Assembly: GCA_002173415.2 (NCBI GenBank)
Contig: NHNK02000013.1
Span: 1-64,000 of the forward strand
DNA length: 64,000 nt
Origin: Marinomonas agarivorans
GTDB taxonomy: Bacteria > Pseudomonadota > Gammaproteobacteria > Pseudomonadales > Marinomonadaceae
Direction: 5' to 3'
Shown here in pieces: positions 26,137-36,675 of this stretch. How positions within the stretch are numbered: the stretch's first letter is position 1; each line of letters begins with the position of its first letter. Position numbers and translations under genes: made by a program. The notes beneath the pieces were generated by a model. It was not told the origin of the DNA. It saw only the letters and a list, made by a program, of their open reading frames with translations, and searched no databases.

Positions 26137-27096
26137 ATGAGTGACGAAGAAGAACAAGAATGCCCCGAATGTATTGAAGGCCTACCGGCCTACATGGGAA
26201 CCTTCGCTGACTTAATGTCACTGTTGATGTGTTTCTTCGTATTGCTGTTGTCTTTTGCTGAGCTAGATGTTCTAAAGTATAAACAACTAACAGGCTCAAT
26301 GCGTGAAGCCTTTGGGGTGCAAAAAGAAGTAGAAGCTGAAGAAATACCAACAGGGACATCCATTATTGCGCTTGAATTCAGCCCCGCAAAACCAGAACCT
26401 ACTCCTATCAATGAAGTGCGTCAAAAAGTAGATGACGAGCCTGAAAATACACTGGAAGTACTGTGTAAACCTGAAGATGCTGTACTGAAGGAACAAACAG
26501 TCGAAGGTGGCTCTGACGCTATGATTGATCCCGCCAATACCAGCAGTGAAACAGAAGCGGGCATTGAGCAAACCGAAGCCGATGCTGTACAGGTTGCCTC
26601 GGTATTGAAAGAGGAAATTTCTAAAGGGACTGTTGAGGTTGAGACTGAAGGTCGAAACATCATTATTCGATTAAAGGAAAAAGGTTCTTTCCGTTCTGGT
26701 TCAGCTGAATTGAACTACGATTTTATTCCTGTAATTGATATGGTGCGTGATGTTCTAATGGGGATTCGTGGCACGATCGCTGTGGAAGGCCATACAGATA
26801 ACATTCCAATTCAAAGCAGAATTATGAAATCCAATTGGCGTTTGTCAGCAGAACGTGCTATTTCAGTGTCGGAAGAATTATTTTCTACTGGTCAACTGCA
26901 AGAAGGGCGTTTTTCAGTCACTGGGTTTGCTTATACAAGACCGCTTGTGCCGAACGACTCCGCTGCTAATCGCGCGTCTAATCGTCGGGTCGAAATTGTT
27001 ATTAAACAAGATGGTATTTCGCCTTATGATGAAAGCTTGAATAATACGAATATCCCAGAAGATTTACTGAAATTGAATCCTGAAAATGTGTTCTAG
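26137..27096 (+). CDS. pomB: Flagellar motor stator protein, PomB/MotB family
   Basis: A 319-residue protein with one membrane segment (YMGTFADLMSLLMCFFVLLLSFAELD) containing the ion-binding Asp (D25). A plug and acidic linker follow, then a C-terminal OmpA-like peptidoglycan-binding domain (AVEGHTDNIPIQ...NWRLSAERAISVSEEL, ANRASNRRVEIVI). The acidic linker (about residues 65-155, rich in Glu) is long. It is paired with PomA upstream, forming the stator that converts ion flow into flagellar torque. Confidence 0.95.
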   Translation: MSDEEEQECPECIEGLPAYMGTFADLMSLLMCFFVLLLSFAELDVLKYKQLTGSMREAFGVQKEVEAEEIPTGTSIIALEFSPAKPEPTPINEVRQKVDDEPENTLEVLCKPEDAVLKEQTVEGGSDAMIDPANTSSETEAGIEQTEADAVQVASVLKEEISKGTVEVETEGRNIIIRLKEKGSFRSGSAELNYDFIPVIDMVRDVLMGIRGTIAVEGHTDNIPIQSRIMKSNWRLSAERAISVSEELFSTGQLQEGRFSVTGFAYTRPLVPNDSAANRASNRRVEIVIKQDGISPYDESLNNTNIPEDLLKLNPENVF

Positions 27097-27176
27097 TATT
27101 TAGTAAGTAGCGTCGCTGCTTCGTCTTGTTTGAGTGAGTAGTTTAAGAGGTTAAATAAAAGAATAAAGTGGGTCGT

Positions 27177-28001
27177 TTAAGTGGCTAAACAGTCTTCGAT
27201 TAAGAGCTTAATTTCCTCTAACTCTTCTAATACGTGTTGTTTTTGTGACTCATCACTTTGCAACCATAATTGCATAATTTCGTCTATTTCACTGTAATAT
27301 TGATAGTTACGATTATCAAAAATAGACCACAGCGCTTGATTCACCTTATTTGCTTTTTCGTTTTGCAAATTAACGCTTCTTCCGGTGGTGGTTTCCAGTT
27401 GTATTGTAGAGCTAGTCGCCCGCTCTAATTGCGTTAACCAATTCTTTGTTCTCTCCTCCCAAATAGGCCATTGATCTTGTCGTTTCTGTTGTAATCGATT
27501 AATTGTCAGCTCTTGCTCTGGGTTTAGTTCGCCATACCAACGTTGCCATCTTTCAACTGAATTTTCTCGACGTTCTTGTTGAGTGCGCGCGTTGTTTTCA
27601 CTCACTTGCTTAGTAATGTTTTTGAGTAGTTGGTTATATTGTTTTTCAGTAAAACCGGTGAATAAAGATGGTGTGTGATCTTCCAAATAATGAACAAGAT
27701 TGTTACGTAGTAAGCGAATATTTTGCTGGTATTGTTGGGCTTTTATATGAGTGAGTGTGTTGTTGCGTAAATCCTTTTCTAACTGAAAAATTAGTTGCTG
27801 ATATTTTGGCAACTCATGTTGTCTATGCCAGTCAATAAAGTCTTTACTGGCACGGCGAAAGAGGCGTTTTTGTTCTTTGGTTAACGACACGTAATCTGAA
27901 ACCTGCCAAAGTACAACATAATCAAAATTGTTGTATAACGTGCTACCAAACGAACAAGCATATAAAAATAAGGTTATAAAAAGCAGCGTCAATACTCTCA
28001 T
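27177..28001 (-). CDS. DUF6279-like lipoprotein
   Basis: A 274-residue exported lipoprotein with signal peptide MRVLTLLFITLFLYAC, the Cys at 16 serving as the lipid anchor. The remainder is helical, polar and rich in Gln, Arg and Lys (WQVSDYVSLTKEQKRLFRRASKDFIDWHRQHELPKYQQLI, then RWQRWYGELNPEQE). This fits the DUF6279 family of uncharacterised proteobacterial lipoproteins. It stands alone between pomB and dapB, converging with pomB. The role is unknown. Confidence 0.78.
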   Translation of the reverse strand: MRVLTLLFITLFLYACSFGSTLYNNFDYVVLWQVSDYVSLTKEQKRLFRRASKDFIDWHRQHELPKYQQLIFQLEKDLRNNTLTHIKAQQYQQNIRLLRNNLVHYLEDHTPSLFTGFTEKQYNQLLKNITKQVSENNARTQQERRENSVERWQRWYGELNPEQELTINRLQQKRQDQWPIWEERTKNWLTQLERATSSTIQLETTTGRSVNLQNEKANKVNQALWSIFDNRNYQYYSEIDEIMQLWLQSDESQKQHVLEELEEIKLLIEDCLAT

Positions 28002-28131
28002 TTTATGTTCTCCATTTGATAGGTATTCTATTGTTATACCTTAATTTGTATGAATGCCCAAAGAAAGCTGTTTTTCTCTTCTGGTATTTATTTATCAATG
28101 GTATCGTTATTGGCTTATTGATAAGGGGTAA

Positions 28132-28941
<810 letters not shown>

Positions 28942-28961
28942 GTTTAAGAATTTATTTTATA

Positions 28962-28996
28962 AAAAACGGGGCTTGCGAATAACAAGCCCCGTTTTT
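28962..28996. terminator. Strong bidirectional terminator between dapB and the SulP gene
   Basis: AAAAACGGGGCTTG (28962-28975) pairs fully with CAAGCCCCGTTTTT (28983-28996) around a seven-base loop. It has Ts on both strands and serves both convergent genes. Confidence 0.92.
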
Positions 28997-29011
28997 GTAT
29001 GTCGATAAACG

Positions 29012-30583
29012 TTAGTCTAACTTATCGCTAGCAATCTGATAGCTGGGATCTTCGATATAATTTACTTCAACAATGTCACCAGCCTTTTTGAGTAAAGTAT
29101 GGCATTCACGACTCAGGTGACGAATATGGAGTCGTTTACCTGCGCGTTCATAACGTTCCGCTAGGGCGTCAATTGCTTCTAAACCTGAATGATCCGCAAC
29201 ACGGGAATGTAAGAACTCGACCACCACATCATCTGGATCATTTTTTGGATCAAACAGTTCTGCAAAGTTGCTGGCCGAACCAAAAAATAATGGCCCATAC
29301 AACTCATAAACTTTCCAACCGTTAGCATCAGAGTAGGACTTCGTACTGATATGTTTGGCGTGGTCCCACGCAAACACCAATGCCGCAACGACCACGCCAA
29401 CAAAAACCGCAATAGCGAGGTCAGTAAATACGGTTACTCCAGAAACAAGTACTATGATAAACGCATCGTGTTTTGGAATTTTCTTAATAATACGCAAGCT
29501 CGACCATTCAAACGTACCAATAACGACCATAAACATGACACCCACTAGTGCTGCTAATGGAATTTGTTCGATAAGAGAAGCGCCAAACAAAATAAATAGC
29601 ATGAGAGCCACGGCAGCAGTGATGCCAGAAAGACGCCCACGACCACCAGAGTTAATGTTAATCATGCTTTGTCCAATCATGGCGCAGCCACCCATACCGC
29701 CAAAGAAACCTGTGACAATATTGGCTGTCCCTTGGGCAACACACTCTTTATTGCCTTGACCGTGGGTTTCTGTCATTTCATCGATTAAGCGTAAGGTCAG
29801 TAGTGACTCAATCAAACCAATCGACGCAAGAATGAATGCATAAGGTGCAATAATGATAAGAGTTTCAAGATTAAACGGTACCATAGGAATAGAAAAATCA
29901 GGTAAGCCGCCTGCAATTGATGCATTCAAATCACCTGTCATGGTCGCAACAAAATCGACTACGGTTCTGGCATCAAGATCAAAGAAAACAGTAATAAGAG
30001 TAACAACAACAATAGCAGCTAGAGATGAAGGTACCGCAGTCGTGATTTTAGGTAAAAAATGAATAATTGCCATTGTAAGGGCAACTAAACCTAACATGAT
30101 CCAAAGCTGCGAGCCTTGCATCCACACTAGAGCGCCTTCGGCGTTGGGGATTTTAAACTGGCCTAATTGTGCTAAAAAAATCACAATGGCAAGGCCATTA
30201 ACGAAACCGAGCATAACAGGGTAGGGTACAATACGAATAAATTTACCTAAACGTAAAAAGCCTGCGGTGATTTGAATTATGCCCATAAGAATTACGGTAG
30301 CAAAGAGGTATTCAACGCCATGGTCCATCACCAGTGTCACCATAACCACGGCTAAAGCGCCTGTTGCCCCAGAGATCATGCCTGGACGTCCGCCCATAGC
30401 AGCAGTAATAAAACCAACAATGGCGGCAGCATACAGACCAACTAAGGGTGCAACACCAGCAACAAAAGCAAAGGCAACTGCTTCTGGTACAAGCGCTAAG
30501 GCAACCGTTAGGCCAGAAAGTAAATCATTTTTCACGTTCGATTTATTGAGGTTTGTTTGAAGTGTGTTCGACTGGGAAGACAT
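29012..30583 (-). CDS. SulP-family anion permease
   Basis: A 523-residue permease from the ATG at 30583 ([11 protein letters not shown]). The frame is open further to 30796, but that part has no family character. About ten to twelve membrane segments begin at [35 protein letters not shown], the classical SulP start. [17 protein letters not shown] is also conserved. A cytoplasmic STAS-like domain ends the protein ([20 protein letters not shown]...[22 protein letters not shown]). SulP proteins move sulfate, bicarbonate or other anions, and sequence alone does not decide which. Confidence 0.9.
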   Translation of the reverse strand: MSSQSNTLQTNLNKSNVKNDLLSGLTVALALVPEAVAFAFVAGVAPLVGLYAAAIVGFITAAMGGRPGMISGATGALAVVMVTLVMDHGVEYLFATVILMGIIQITAGFLRLGKFIRIVPYPVMLGFVNGLAIVIFLAQLGQFKIPNAEGALVWMQGSQLWIMLGLVALTMAIIHFLPKITTAVPSSLAAIVVVTLITVFFDLDARTVVDFVATMTGDLNASIAGGLPDFSIPMVPFNLETLIIIAPYAFILASIGLIESLLTLRLIDEMTETHGQGNKECVAQGTANIVTGFFGGMGGCAMIGQSMININSGGRGRLSGITAAVALMLFILFGASLIEQIPLAALVGVMFMVVIGTFEWSSLRIIKKIPKHDAFIIVLVSGVTVFTDLAIAVFVGVVVAALVFAWDHAKHISTKSYSDANGWKVYELYGPLFFGSASNFAELFDPKNDPDDVVVEFLHSRVADHSGLEAIDALAERYERAGKRLHIRHLSRECHTLLKKAGDIVEVNYIEDPSYQIASDKLD

Positions 30584-30934
30584 GTCGTCAGAGTCCTGCT
30601 TAATCAATAATTTTGGCTGTAATTTACACTTTTTCTCTGCAAGTCTTGCTTTGCTAAAGTTTACTGAGTCTATTAAGTAGATAAATGACCAAGTAAACCA
30701 ATAGTCAAGTAGTTGAATAGCGACTGTTTGAAATAGGTGCTTGAAAATAGTGACACAGAGTCTACCAGAGTCGCCTGACTCATCCAATGTTACCAAGAGC
30801 GAAAGTGTGCTTTATTCCAGTATAGAAGAAAGATATGACGATCAAGTGGCAGGCAACTAATAAACAAACGATAAACAAGAGTACCTGCTATAGAGCTAGC
30901 AAAATATAAGATGAAATAGGAAGAACGAGAAATA
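30584..30934. other. 351-bp gap upstream of the SulP gene, no gene supported
   Basis: The SulP reading frame extends into this region but without family sequence. No other frame is convincing. The SulP promoter must lie here. No palindrome of note was found. Confidence 0.5.
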
Positions 30935-30963
30935 AAAGGCTGTTCTGGTCCAGAACAGCCTTT
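30935..30963 (-). terminator. Terminator of the HisD-like/RraA operon
   Basis: AAAGGCTGTTCTG (30935-30947) and CAGAACAGCCTTT (30951-30963) form a 13-bp perfect stem with a three-base loop. On the minus strand it is followed by TTTATTT. It lies 70 bp past the stop of the RraA-like gene, last of the operon. Confidence 0.8.
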
Positions 30964-31003
30964 GTATTGAGTGAACTGTATTGAGTGAATTGTGTTAGTG
31001 AAC
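30963..31003. repeat. Short tandem repeat after the RraA-like gene
   Basis: TGTATTGAGTGAAC, TGTATTGAGTGAAT and TGTGTTAGTGAAC follow each other directly (14, 14 and 13 bp). Confidence 0.7.
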
Positions 31004-31032
31004 TCAACGAATATACAGACAACTTTTCACTG

Positions 31033-31743
31033 TTATTTTTCTCTTAGTGCTTCGAACTGTGCCCATGCCTGTTGAAAAGATGCAAAATCAAAGTTAGGTT
31101 GTTTCGCAGCATCAAGCACTATTTGTTCTCTTGCTACCATTTTCTTTATGGCTTCAAGTATGCCGGCTTGAGCGTCAGTTGGAATAATCACAGCGCCATG
31201 TTTGTCGGCATGAACTATGTCGCCTGGGGTAATGGTTAAATCAAATACTCGTACAGGCGTATTAACTTCCTCTACCCGAACAAAGGCATGGGATGGGCCA
31301 ATTGAACCTGCAATGACTTGATAGCCATCGGCTAATGCATCAAGGTCACGCATGACGCCATTGGTGAGTGTACCACCGAGGCCAAAACCTTTATGAACCG
31401 CTGTGTTAATTTCCCCCCAGTAAGCGCCGACACAATCTGGGTAATCCAAATCTTCAAGTACAGCAATGCTATTAGCAGGCGAAGTGGCCATGTATTCATA
31501 ATAGCTCATACGTCTTGTGGCAATTGTGTCGGGGTTTTCCGTGGATGGTTCAGCCGCTTGGATTTTTGCAGTGCGAGCAAACCCACAAATAGCAGGTAAC
31601 TCAGGCTTTGCCGCTAGCACGGTTTTACGAGTAAAACCAAGGCCTTGGCGTTTGCCAAGCACAACTTCAATGGCGTTGGCGATTGTTGGGGTATCCACTA
31701 AGCGTAAGGCTGTAAAGTATTGGTCATCAAACATGCGAATCAT
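31033..31743 (-). CDS. RraA-like class II pyruvate-type aldolase
   Basis: A 236-residue protein from the ATG at 31743, which overlaps the hydrolase stop as ATGA. The frame is open further upstream. A GGAGG site lies slightly better for an ATG three codons later (31734). The RraA/HMG-aldolase fold is shown by FGLGGTLTNGVMRDLDALADGYQVIA, with the Gly-rich loop and the Arg-Asp pair that bind the carboxylate and metal in active aldolases. VHADKHGAVIIPTDAQ also fits. The family includes 4-hydroxy-4-methyl-2-oxoglutarate and 4-carboxy-4-hydroxy-2-oxoadipate aldolases, so a retro-aldol release of pyruvate or a decarboxylation is likely here. It is last of a five-gene operon. Confidence 0.85.
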   Translation of the reverse strand: MIRMFDDQYFTALRLVDTPTIANAIEVVLGKRQGLGFTRKTVLAAKPELPAICGFARTAKIQAAEPSTENPDTIATRRMSYYEYMATSPANSIAVLEDLDYPDCVGAYWGEINTAVHKGFGLGGTLTNGVMRDLDALADGYQVIAGSIGPSHAFVRVEEVNTPVRVFDLTITPGDIVHADKHGAVIIPTDAQAGILEAIKKMVAREQIVLDAAKQPNFDFASFQQAWAQFEALREK

Positions 31744-32498
31744 GCCTCCAGTAAGGTTAACCAATTGTGTAAATGTTGGTTGGTGATGGATGGTGCTTGT
31801 AATGTGATGAGATGCCCAGCGGCAGGAACCACATGGAACTGATTGTTTGGCAAATAGGTCGCCATTGCTTCATGACGATCTAATGGGCAAAGTTGGTCGT
31901 GTTCGCCACATAAAACCAAACTTGGACCATGAAAGTGTGTCAGTGTCGATGCTTGATCTGAACGACTTGCCAATGCCATAGATTGCTGAATGAAGACCTC
32001 GGCGCCAAGCTGTTCTGCCATATCGAGTACCAGTGTCAATTGGCTTTGTTCACTTATTGTCGTACCTCGACCGTAATTAGGTGCCATTTGTTCTTTAATT
32101 ACTTTGAGATGTTGGCATTGTTCAGCCAGTGCAATTTGTGGTTGACGAGCGGCTTTGACTTCGGCTTTTTCGGCCCACGGGTTGGTGTCCATGAGGGCGA
32201 CACCCACAATTCGATCAGGCTGTTGATTTATCATTTCCATCGCAATAATACCACCCATTGATAAACCGCCTAAGGCAAAGGTCGCCCATGGAACTTGCGT
32301 GAAAATATAGGTTGCTATATCGGCGATCGTCTCGCCTTGGTCGGTTCTTGGAACAAAAACCTGTCTGCTTTTACTCAGCTCTTGCACTTGAGGGGCAAAC
32401 AATCTGTGGTCACACATCATCCCTGGAATGAGTACCAGAGGTAGGTTTTGACTAGCTGTCGAATGATTAGACACCTTGGGTATAACCTGCTTCATCAT
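31740..32498 (-). CDS. Alpha/beta hydrolase
   Basis: A 252-residue protein with a complete catalytic triad setting: nucleophile elbow GLSMGG (Ser), acid in LVLCGEHDQLCPLDRH and His in VVPAAGHL. The opening PLVLIPGMMCDHRLF carries the oxyanion-hole region. Enol-lactonases, C-C hydrolases and esterases share this form, and the substrate is open. The first codons overlap the end of the bicupin gene by 32 bases without a clear ribosome site, so the start could be a little later. Its stop overlaps the RraA-like start. Confidence 0.85.
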   Translation of the reverse strand: MMKQVIPKVSNHSTASQNLPLVLIPGMMCDHRLFAPQVQELSKSRQVFVPRTDQGETIADIATYIFTQVPWATFALGGLSMGGIIAMEMINQQPDRIVGVALMDTNPWAEKAEVKAARQPQIALAEQCQHLKVIKEQMAPNYGRGTTISEQSQLTLVLDMAEQLGAEVFIQQSMALASRSDQASTLTHFHGPSLVLCGEHDQLCPLDRHEAMATYLPNNQFHVVPAAGHLITLQAPSITNQHLHNWLTLLEA

Positions 32499-33435
32499 TG
32501 GTACTACGAACTAAGAATAAACCTGTTGGCCCACTCACATTCGGCTGGATTTGGCGGTTAATATTGGGAGGAACCGCGCAGGTATCACCGGGAGCTAAAA
32601 TGGCTGATTCGCCATCAACATCAATGCGCCAATGGCCTTCATGTACCATAAAAATTTCATGTTGATCACTGGTGTAAGTTTGCCCTAGATTTTTTTGCCC
32701 AGCTTGCAGAAAGTCAATTTCAAAACCAGGTCGATCTTTCAGCATTCCTTTTGCACCTAACACCTGAACGACTTCTTTATTGCCCATTGCTTTGATGTCT
32801 AAATAACGTGCGACATAGTGAGGTATCACGTCTTTTTCTGTCACAACAGGAAACTCGGCTAATTCGGTATCAGTTAGTAACGGCATAGGCTTGACGCCTT
32901 CAGGAAGTGTTTCGCCTTTTTTGGTATCGTAAAGACGACCTGTTTCCGCGAGAATTAAACCGTGTTTTTCTGCCGTTTGAATGACATGAGGCGCCCAAAT
33001 CACACCACCACCCGCATCATCACCGCCTAATACTGCCATGATCATTCCGTACTGATTACCAACGTTTTCAAAGCCACGAAAGATACCAGTTGGAATATTA
33101 AATACATCGCCTTCTTGGGCAATAAATTCACCATCTTGACCATCAATGCCCCAAAAAAAACGCCATGTTCCTTTGTGGACAAAGAATAATTCTGCGGTTC
33201 TGTGGGTGTGAAGAGAGTTAGTACACTTGGGTGGTTGTCCTGCTGCGCCAATATTAAACCCAGGGGTTTCATGAATGTGTACGTGTTGATCTGGGCTTTC
33301 TGAAACGCCTGCGCCAATAATGGTAAAATTTTCTTTTTGGTCTGAACCTGGTGTGTGGGTGTCTATAAACGCCGTGCGACAGGGAATCAATTCCCCGTAG
33401 CGTACGATACGCTGTGATAATGTGTTCTTATTCAT
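32467..33435 (-). CDS. Bicupin protein, probable metal-dependent enzyme
   Basis: A 322-residue protein from the ATG at 33435 (MNKNTLSQRIVRYGEL). A longer frame to 33522 would overlap the SDR gene and has low-complexity sequence. Two cupin barrels are seen. The first carries HTHRTAELFFVHKGTWRFFWG and GDVFNIPTGIFRGFEN, the second SDQHEIFMVHEGHWRIDVDGE and GDTCAVPPNINRQIQ. His residues for a metal are present in both, though the second looks less complete. Bicupins include gentisate dioxygenases, oxalate decarboxylases and isomerases. Within this operon it may be a dioxygenase or isomerase of the pathway. Confidence 0.82.
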   Translation of the reverse strand: MNKNTLSQRIVRYGELIPCRTAFIDTHTPGSDQKENFTIIGAGVSESPDQHVHIHETPGFNIGAAGQPPKCTNSLHTHRTAELFFVHKGTWRFFWGIDGQDGEFIAQEGDVFNIPTGIFRGFENVGNQYGMIMAVLGGDDAGGGVIWAPHVIQTAEKHGLILAETGRLYDTKKGETLPEGVKPMPLLTDTELAEFPVVTEKDVIPHYVARYLDIKAMGNKEVVQVLGAKGMLKDRPGFEIDFLQAGQKNLGQTYTSDQHEIFMVHEGHWRIDVDGESAILAPGDTCAVPPNINRQIQPNVSGPTGLFLVRSTNDEAGYTQGV

Positions 33436-33496
33436 TCTTGCTTTTTCCCACTTTTGTTTCTGTCTATTTTTGTTTGCGAATTTTTGTTGTTTTGGC

Positions 33497-34261
33497 TTAG
33501 TATGCGGTCCAGCCACCATCAACCATAAGGGCGCTACCTGTAATCAAGGCACTGGCATCGGAAGCTAAAAACACAGTTGGCCCCATTATGTCTTCTACTT
33601 CGCCCACTCTGCCCAGTGCGATCATGTCTTCCACATAAGCTCGAAAGTCCTTGTCTTGCAGAAAAGGCTCAGTCAGCGGGGTACGAATAAACGTAGGGCA
33701 GATGGTATTAATGCGAATTTTGTGGGCTCCCAACTCTTTGGCCATTGCTTTAGTAAAGCCTTCAACGGCATGTTTACTAGCGCAGTAAGTTGCTCTATTA
33801 GGGCCGCCAACATGGGCCATTTGGCTTGAAACGGTAATTAAGCTGCCAGGCAAATTATGTTGAATCAGCTTTTTTGCCACGGTTTGTGCCACGAAAAAAG
33901 CCGATTTGGTGTTCAGATCAAAGGTAAAATCAAAGTCACTTTCGGTCACATCAAGAGCGGCTTTATGGCGTGCGCCTCCAGCGCTAGAAACTAAAATATC
34001 AAAAGGGTTTGTCTGTTCAATGAAATCTTCAACTTGTTGCTGTTGAGTAACATCTAAAACATATGAATCTGCTTGCCAGCCTTGATCCCGGATGGCTTGA
34101 GCGGCGATTTCAATATCGGTTTGAGTTCGAGCCGTCAAGGTAACGTGAGCGCCAGCTTCAGCCAATGCCACCGCAGAGGCTAAACCAATGCCTCTGCCTG
34201 CACCTGTGACGAGCGCACGTTTACCTTGTAGTTGAAAAGAAGGTGTTTTGGGTAAATTCAT
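33497..34261 (-). CDS. Short-chain dehydrogenase/reductase
   Basis: A 254-residue classical SDR. The NAD(P)-binding motif is TGAGRGIG near the N-terminus, the structural motif is SSAGGARH, and the catalytic set is in SLITVSSQMAHVGGPNRATYCASKHAVEGFT (Ser, Tyr, Lys). The C-terminal substrate loop ends in ALMVDGGW. It probably oxidises a secondary alcohol of the pathway intermediate or reduces its ketone. It lies between the HisD-like and bicupin genes in the operon. Confidence 0.93.
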   Translation of the reverse strand: MNLPKTPSFQLQGKRALVTGAGRGIGLASAVALAEAGAHVTLTARTQTDIEIAAQAIRDQGWQADSYVLDVTQQQQVEDFIEQTNPFDILVSSAGGARHKAALDVTESDFDFTFDLNTKSAFFVAQTVAKKLIQHNLPGSLITVSSQMAHVGGPNRATYCASKHAVEGFTKAMAKELGAHKIRINTICPTFIRTPLTEPFLQDKDFRAYVEDMIALGRVGEVEDIMGPTVFLASDASALITGSALMVDGGWTAY

Positions 34262-34298
34262 AATGTGGTTACTCTTATTACTTTTTATTACTCAGGCA

Positions 34299-35612
34299 TT
34301 ACTCTGGTTGAACTGCACTGTAGGGCTCTACGGTTCGATTACCGTAGCGACGAACCCGAATATTAGCCTGCTCTCCATGACCTGAGAATCCTTCTAATGC
34401 ACACAAGCGTGAACAGTATTCTCCCACATGAGCGGAAGCACTGTCTGTAACAACCTTCTGATAAGTACAGGTTTTAATAAATTTACCAACCCATAACCCA
34501 CCAGTAAAACGTGCCGCTTTTTTGGTCGGTAAGGTATGGTTAGTGCCTATGCACTTGTCGCCATAAGAAACATTGGTTCTGGGACCTAGGAATAATGCGC
34601 CGTAGTTTGTCATGTTCTCTTGGAACCAGTCGTCACGATCTGTCATGATTTGTACGTGTTCAAATGCAATGTCATTTGCCAGCGTAAGCATTTCTTCATA
34701 ACTATCAGCGACAATCACTTGGCCATATTCTTCCCAGCTTTGGCGCGCTACTTCTGCTGTCGGCAAAATAGTTAATTGACGTTCGACTTCTGCCATTGTG
34801 TCGCGAGCGAGCTTTTCTGATGTCGTAAGTAATATTGCTGGGGAGTTGGTACCATGTTCGGCTTGGCCTAATAGATCAACAGCGCAAATTTCACCATCAA
34901 CCGTTTCATCGGCAATGACTAAGGTTTCGGTTGGCCCAGCAAATAGGTCAATGCCAACACGTCCAAAAAGTTGACGTTTGGCTTCTGCAACAAAGGCGTT
35001 ACCTGGGCCAACTAACATATCAACTGGTTCAATACTTTGCGTGCCAATGGCCATTGCGGCAACCGCTTGAATGCCCCCAAGTGCATAAATTTCATTCGCG
35101 CCTGCTAAATGTTGTGCGGCAACAATCGCAGCGGCCGGTTTCCCTTGGTAGGGCGGTGCGCAGGAAACAATACGTTTTACTCCTGCCACATTGGCTGTTA
35201 GGACTGACATGTGTGCTGACGCAACCATGGGGTATTTACCGCCTGGTACATAGCAACCAACAGAGTTCATTGGAATGTTTTTATGGCCGAGAATCACACC
35301 AGGCAAGGTTTCTACTTCAACATCTTGTAGTGCGGCTTTTTGGTGTTCGGCAAAACGGCGTACTTGGGTTTGAGCAAACTCAATATCTTTGAGTTCTTGG
35401 TCACTTAGACTGTCGAGGCAGGCTTGTATTTCTTGTGGTGTTAGTTGGTAACTGTCTCTGTCCCAGTTATCAAATTTTTGTGACATTTGTCTAACGGCTG
35501 TGTCACCGCGTTTTTCAATATCAAGAATAGCTGTTTCAACAATCGCACGTACTTGAGCGTTAATTTCAGCAACTGCGCTTTCTTCTTTTCCGGTTTTTAA
35601 GTACTTAGCCAT
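34299..35612 (-). CDS. Histidinol dehydrogenase-like (HpsN-type) NAD-dependent alcohol dehydrogenase
   Basis: A 437-residue protein of the HisD superfamily, which oxidises a primary alcohol through the aldehyde to the acid with NAD and zinc. Zinc and catalytic settings are kept: [11 protein letters not shown] (Gln, His), [10 protein letters not shown] (the Glu-His pair) and [12 protein letters not shown] (late His). [14 protein letters not shown] and [14 protein letters not shown] are strong family blocks. It is not histidine biosynthesis: no his genes are nearby. It resembles the branch holding sulfopropanediol 3-dehydrogenase (HpsN), but no sulfonate genes are present. It is first of the operon, 25-65 bp after two LacI-type operators. 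Confidence 0.9.
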   Translation of the reverse strand: MAKYLKTGKEESAVAEINAQVRAIVETAILDIEKRGDTAVRQMSQKFDNWDRDSYQLTPQEIQACLDSLSDQELKDIEFAQTQVRRFAEHQKAALQDVEVETLPGVILGHKNIPMNSVGCYVPGGKYPMVASAHMSVLTANVAGVKRIVSCAPPYQGKPAAAIVAAQHLAGANEIYALGGIQAVAAMAIGTQSIEPVDMLVGPGNAFVAEAKRQLFGRVGIDLFAGPTETLVIADETVDGEICAVDLLGQAEHGTNSPAILLTTSEKLARDTMAEVERQLTILPTAEVARQSWEEYGQVIVADSYEEMLTLANDIAFEHVQIMTDRDDWFQENMTNYGALFLGPRTNVSYGDKCIGTNHTLPTKKAARFTGGLWVGKFIKTCTYQKVVTDSASAHVGEYCSRLCALEGFSGHGEQANIRVRRYGNRTVEPYSAVQPE

Positions 35613-35636
35613 AATAAATTTTGCCTATACATTGCT

Positions 35637-35677
35637 TGAATACGTATTCATATTAATTGATTTGAATACGTATGCAA
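35637..35677. promoter_or_regulatory. Two LacI-type operators before the HisD-like operon
   Basis: TGAATACGTATTCA (35637-35650) is a perfect palindrome. TTGAATACGTATGCAA (35662-35677) is a near-palindrome. Both have the central CG common in LacI-family sites. The second is identical over 16 bp to the site before the ABC operon at 48717-48732. Confidence 0.8.
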
Positions 35678-35710
35678 ATTTTATTTGTCTAAGATTTTCT
35701 ATTCCGATGA

Positions 35711-36475
35711 CTAAAAAATTCTGATCCAACCAATAAGCGCATTGGCATAAATATTATCTGCCAATAACGGGCTTTGTTCTAACGACTGATCAAGTACATC
35801 AAGATTGACTTGGGAAATTAATAAGGATTTGTCAGTCAGTTGGTATTGCAGACTTAATTGTGCAAAAGGATGTAGGCTTGAGTTGGCGGTAAATACATGA
35901 CGATTTAAGTTGGCCTCATCCATATTTACACCATACAGATAGTGGTTCAATTCGGCGCTTTGTTGACTCAGCCCCATAGTAATATCCAGTTCGTAACGAC
36001 TGTATTCTCGCTGAAAGCCTAATGCACTCGTAGCGTAGTGGCCTTTATAAGCGTTCGAAATATCGGCAAAAAATGTACTGTTCCAATACCACTTTGAGAC
36101 CAAGTCTTGGTCGAAGACATAATTGACTGTTAGCCCTGCTTCAAGGGCATCATCTCGCTCTAAACCTGTAAAAGTTGCACTGTCATTATCTGTGGGTGTC
36201 CACCTTGGTTGCAAAACCATCGTGAGTGATAATGCCGTGTTTGCAAAGAAATTATATGAGAGATTATCCACACCAATATGTAAATTCTCCCATTGATATG
36301 CCACATAAGGTTGTAAAGAGGTATTTAATTCATCCGTTTGTTGGTAAGGCAAATGCTCAAATTCAATGGCACCGCCTATTAGCCAAGCTTCCCCTTGACC
36401 TACGGTTTGAAACTCTGCTTTTGCTACTGATATGCCAAGCCCAAGGTAGATTGCAATCAAAATTACTACTTTCAT
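35711..36475 (-). CDS. MipA/OmpV-like outer-membrane protein
   Basis: A 254-residue protein with signal peptide (VILIAIYLGLGISVAKA). It is rich in alternating aromatic and polar residues and has a terminal Phe (IGWIRIF), all typical of beta-barrels. The stretch FTGLERDDALEAGLTVNYVF matches the MipA/OmpV family. Family members include scaffolds for murein enzymes and porin-like proteins induced by regulators. A 30-bp site upstream (36559-36588) also occurs before the membrane AraC regulator, suggesting control by it. Confidence 0.72.
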   Translation of the reverse strand: MKVVILIAIYLGLGISVAKAEFQTVGQGEAWLIGGAIEFEHLPYQQTDELNTSLQPYVAYQWENLHIGVDNLSYNFFANTALSLTMVLQPRWTPTDNDSATFTGLERDDALEAGLTVNYVFDQDLVSKWYWNSTFFADISNAYKGHYATSALGFQREYSRYELDITMGLSQQSAELNHYLYGVNMDEANLNRHVFTANSSLHPFAQLSLQYQLTDKSLLISQVNLDVLDQSLEQSPLLADNIYANALIGWIRIF

Positions 36476-36558
36476 ATGGTATTCACCTCTTATTCGAAAG
36501 ACATCATGTTGTGGAAACGATTAATTTCCATGAGGATAAAGGCTGAATGTTTTAATCG

Positions 36559-36588
36559 CGTCTTAGTATGTAGGGGCGAACAACTGAA
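36559..36588. promoter_or_regulatory. Copy 1 of a 30-bp regulatory-like repeat
   Basis: It matches 25 of 30 positions with 37039-37068, with the core GGGGCGAACAAC identical. It lies 84 bp upstream of the MipA/OmpV-like gene start. It is a likely AraC-type binding site, by position. Confidence 0.55.
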
Positions 36589-36675
36589 CAGCTTAGAGAG
36601 ACTTTTTATGGATTTTTATAGAGATGAAAATTTATAGAGACACCCATCAAATAGCGTTGGTTGAAACACAAAGTG

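Noticed and set aside
30584-30796. N-terminal extension of the SulP protein
   Set aside because: The added 71 residues have no SulP character, and the ATG at 30583 gives the usual family start.
34299-35612. Histidine biosynthesis gene hisD
   Set aside because: No other his genes are present, the context is catabolic and LacI-controlled, and the sequence blocks match the HpsN-like branch better.
31033-35612. Sulfopropanediol (DHPS) degradation cluster
   Set aside because: Only the HisD-like gene fits; no sulfolactate lyase, sulfonate transporter or other hps genes are seen.
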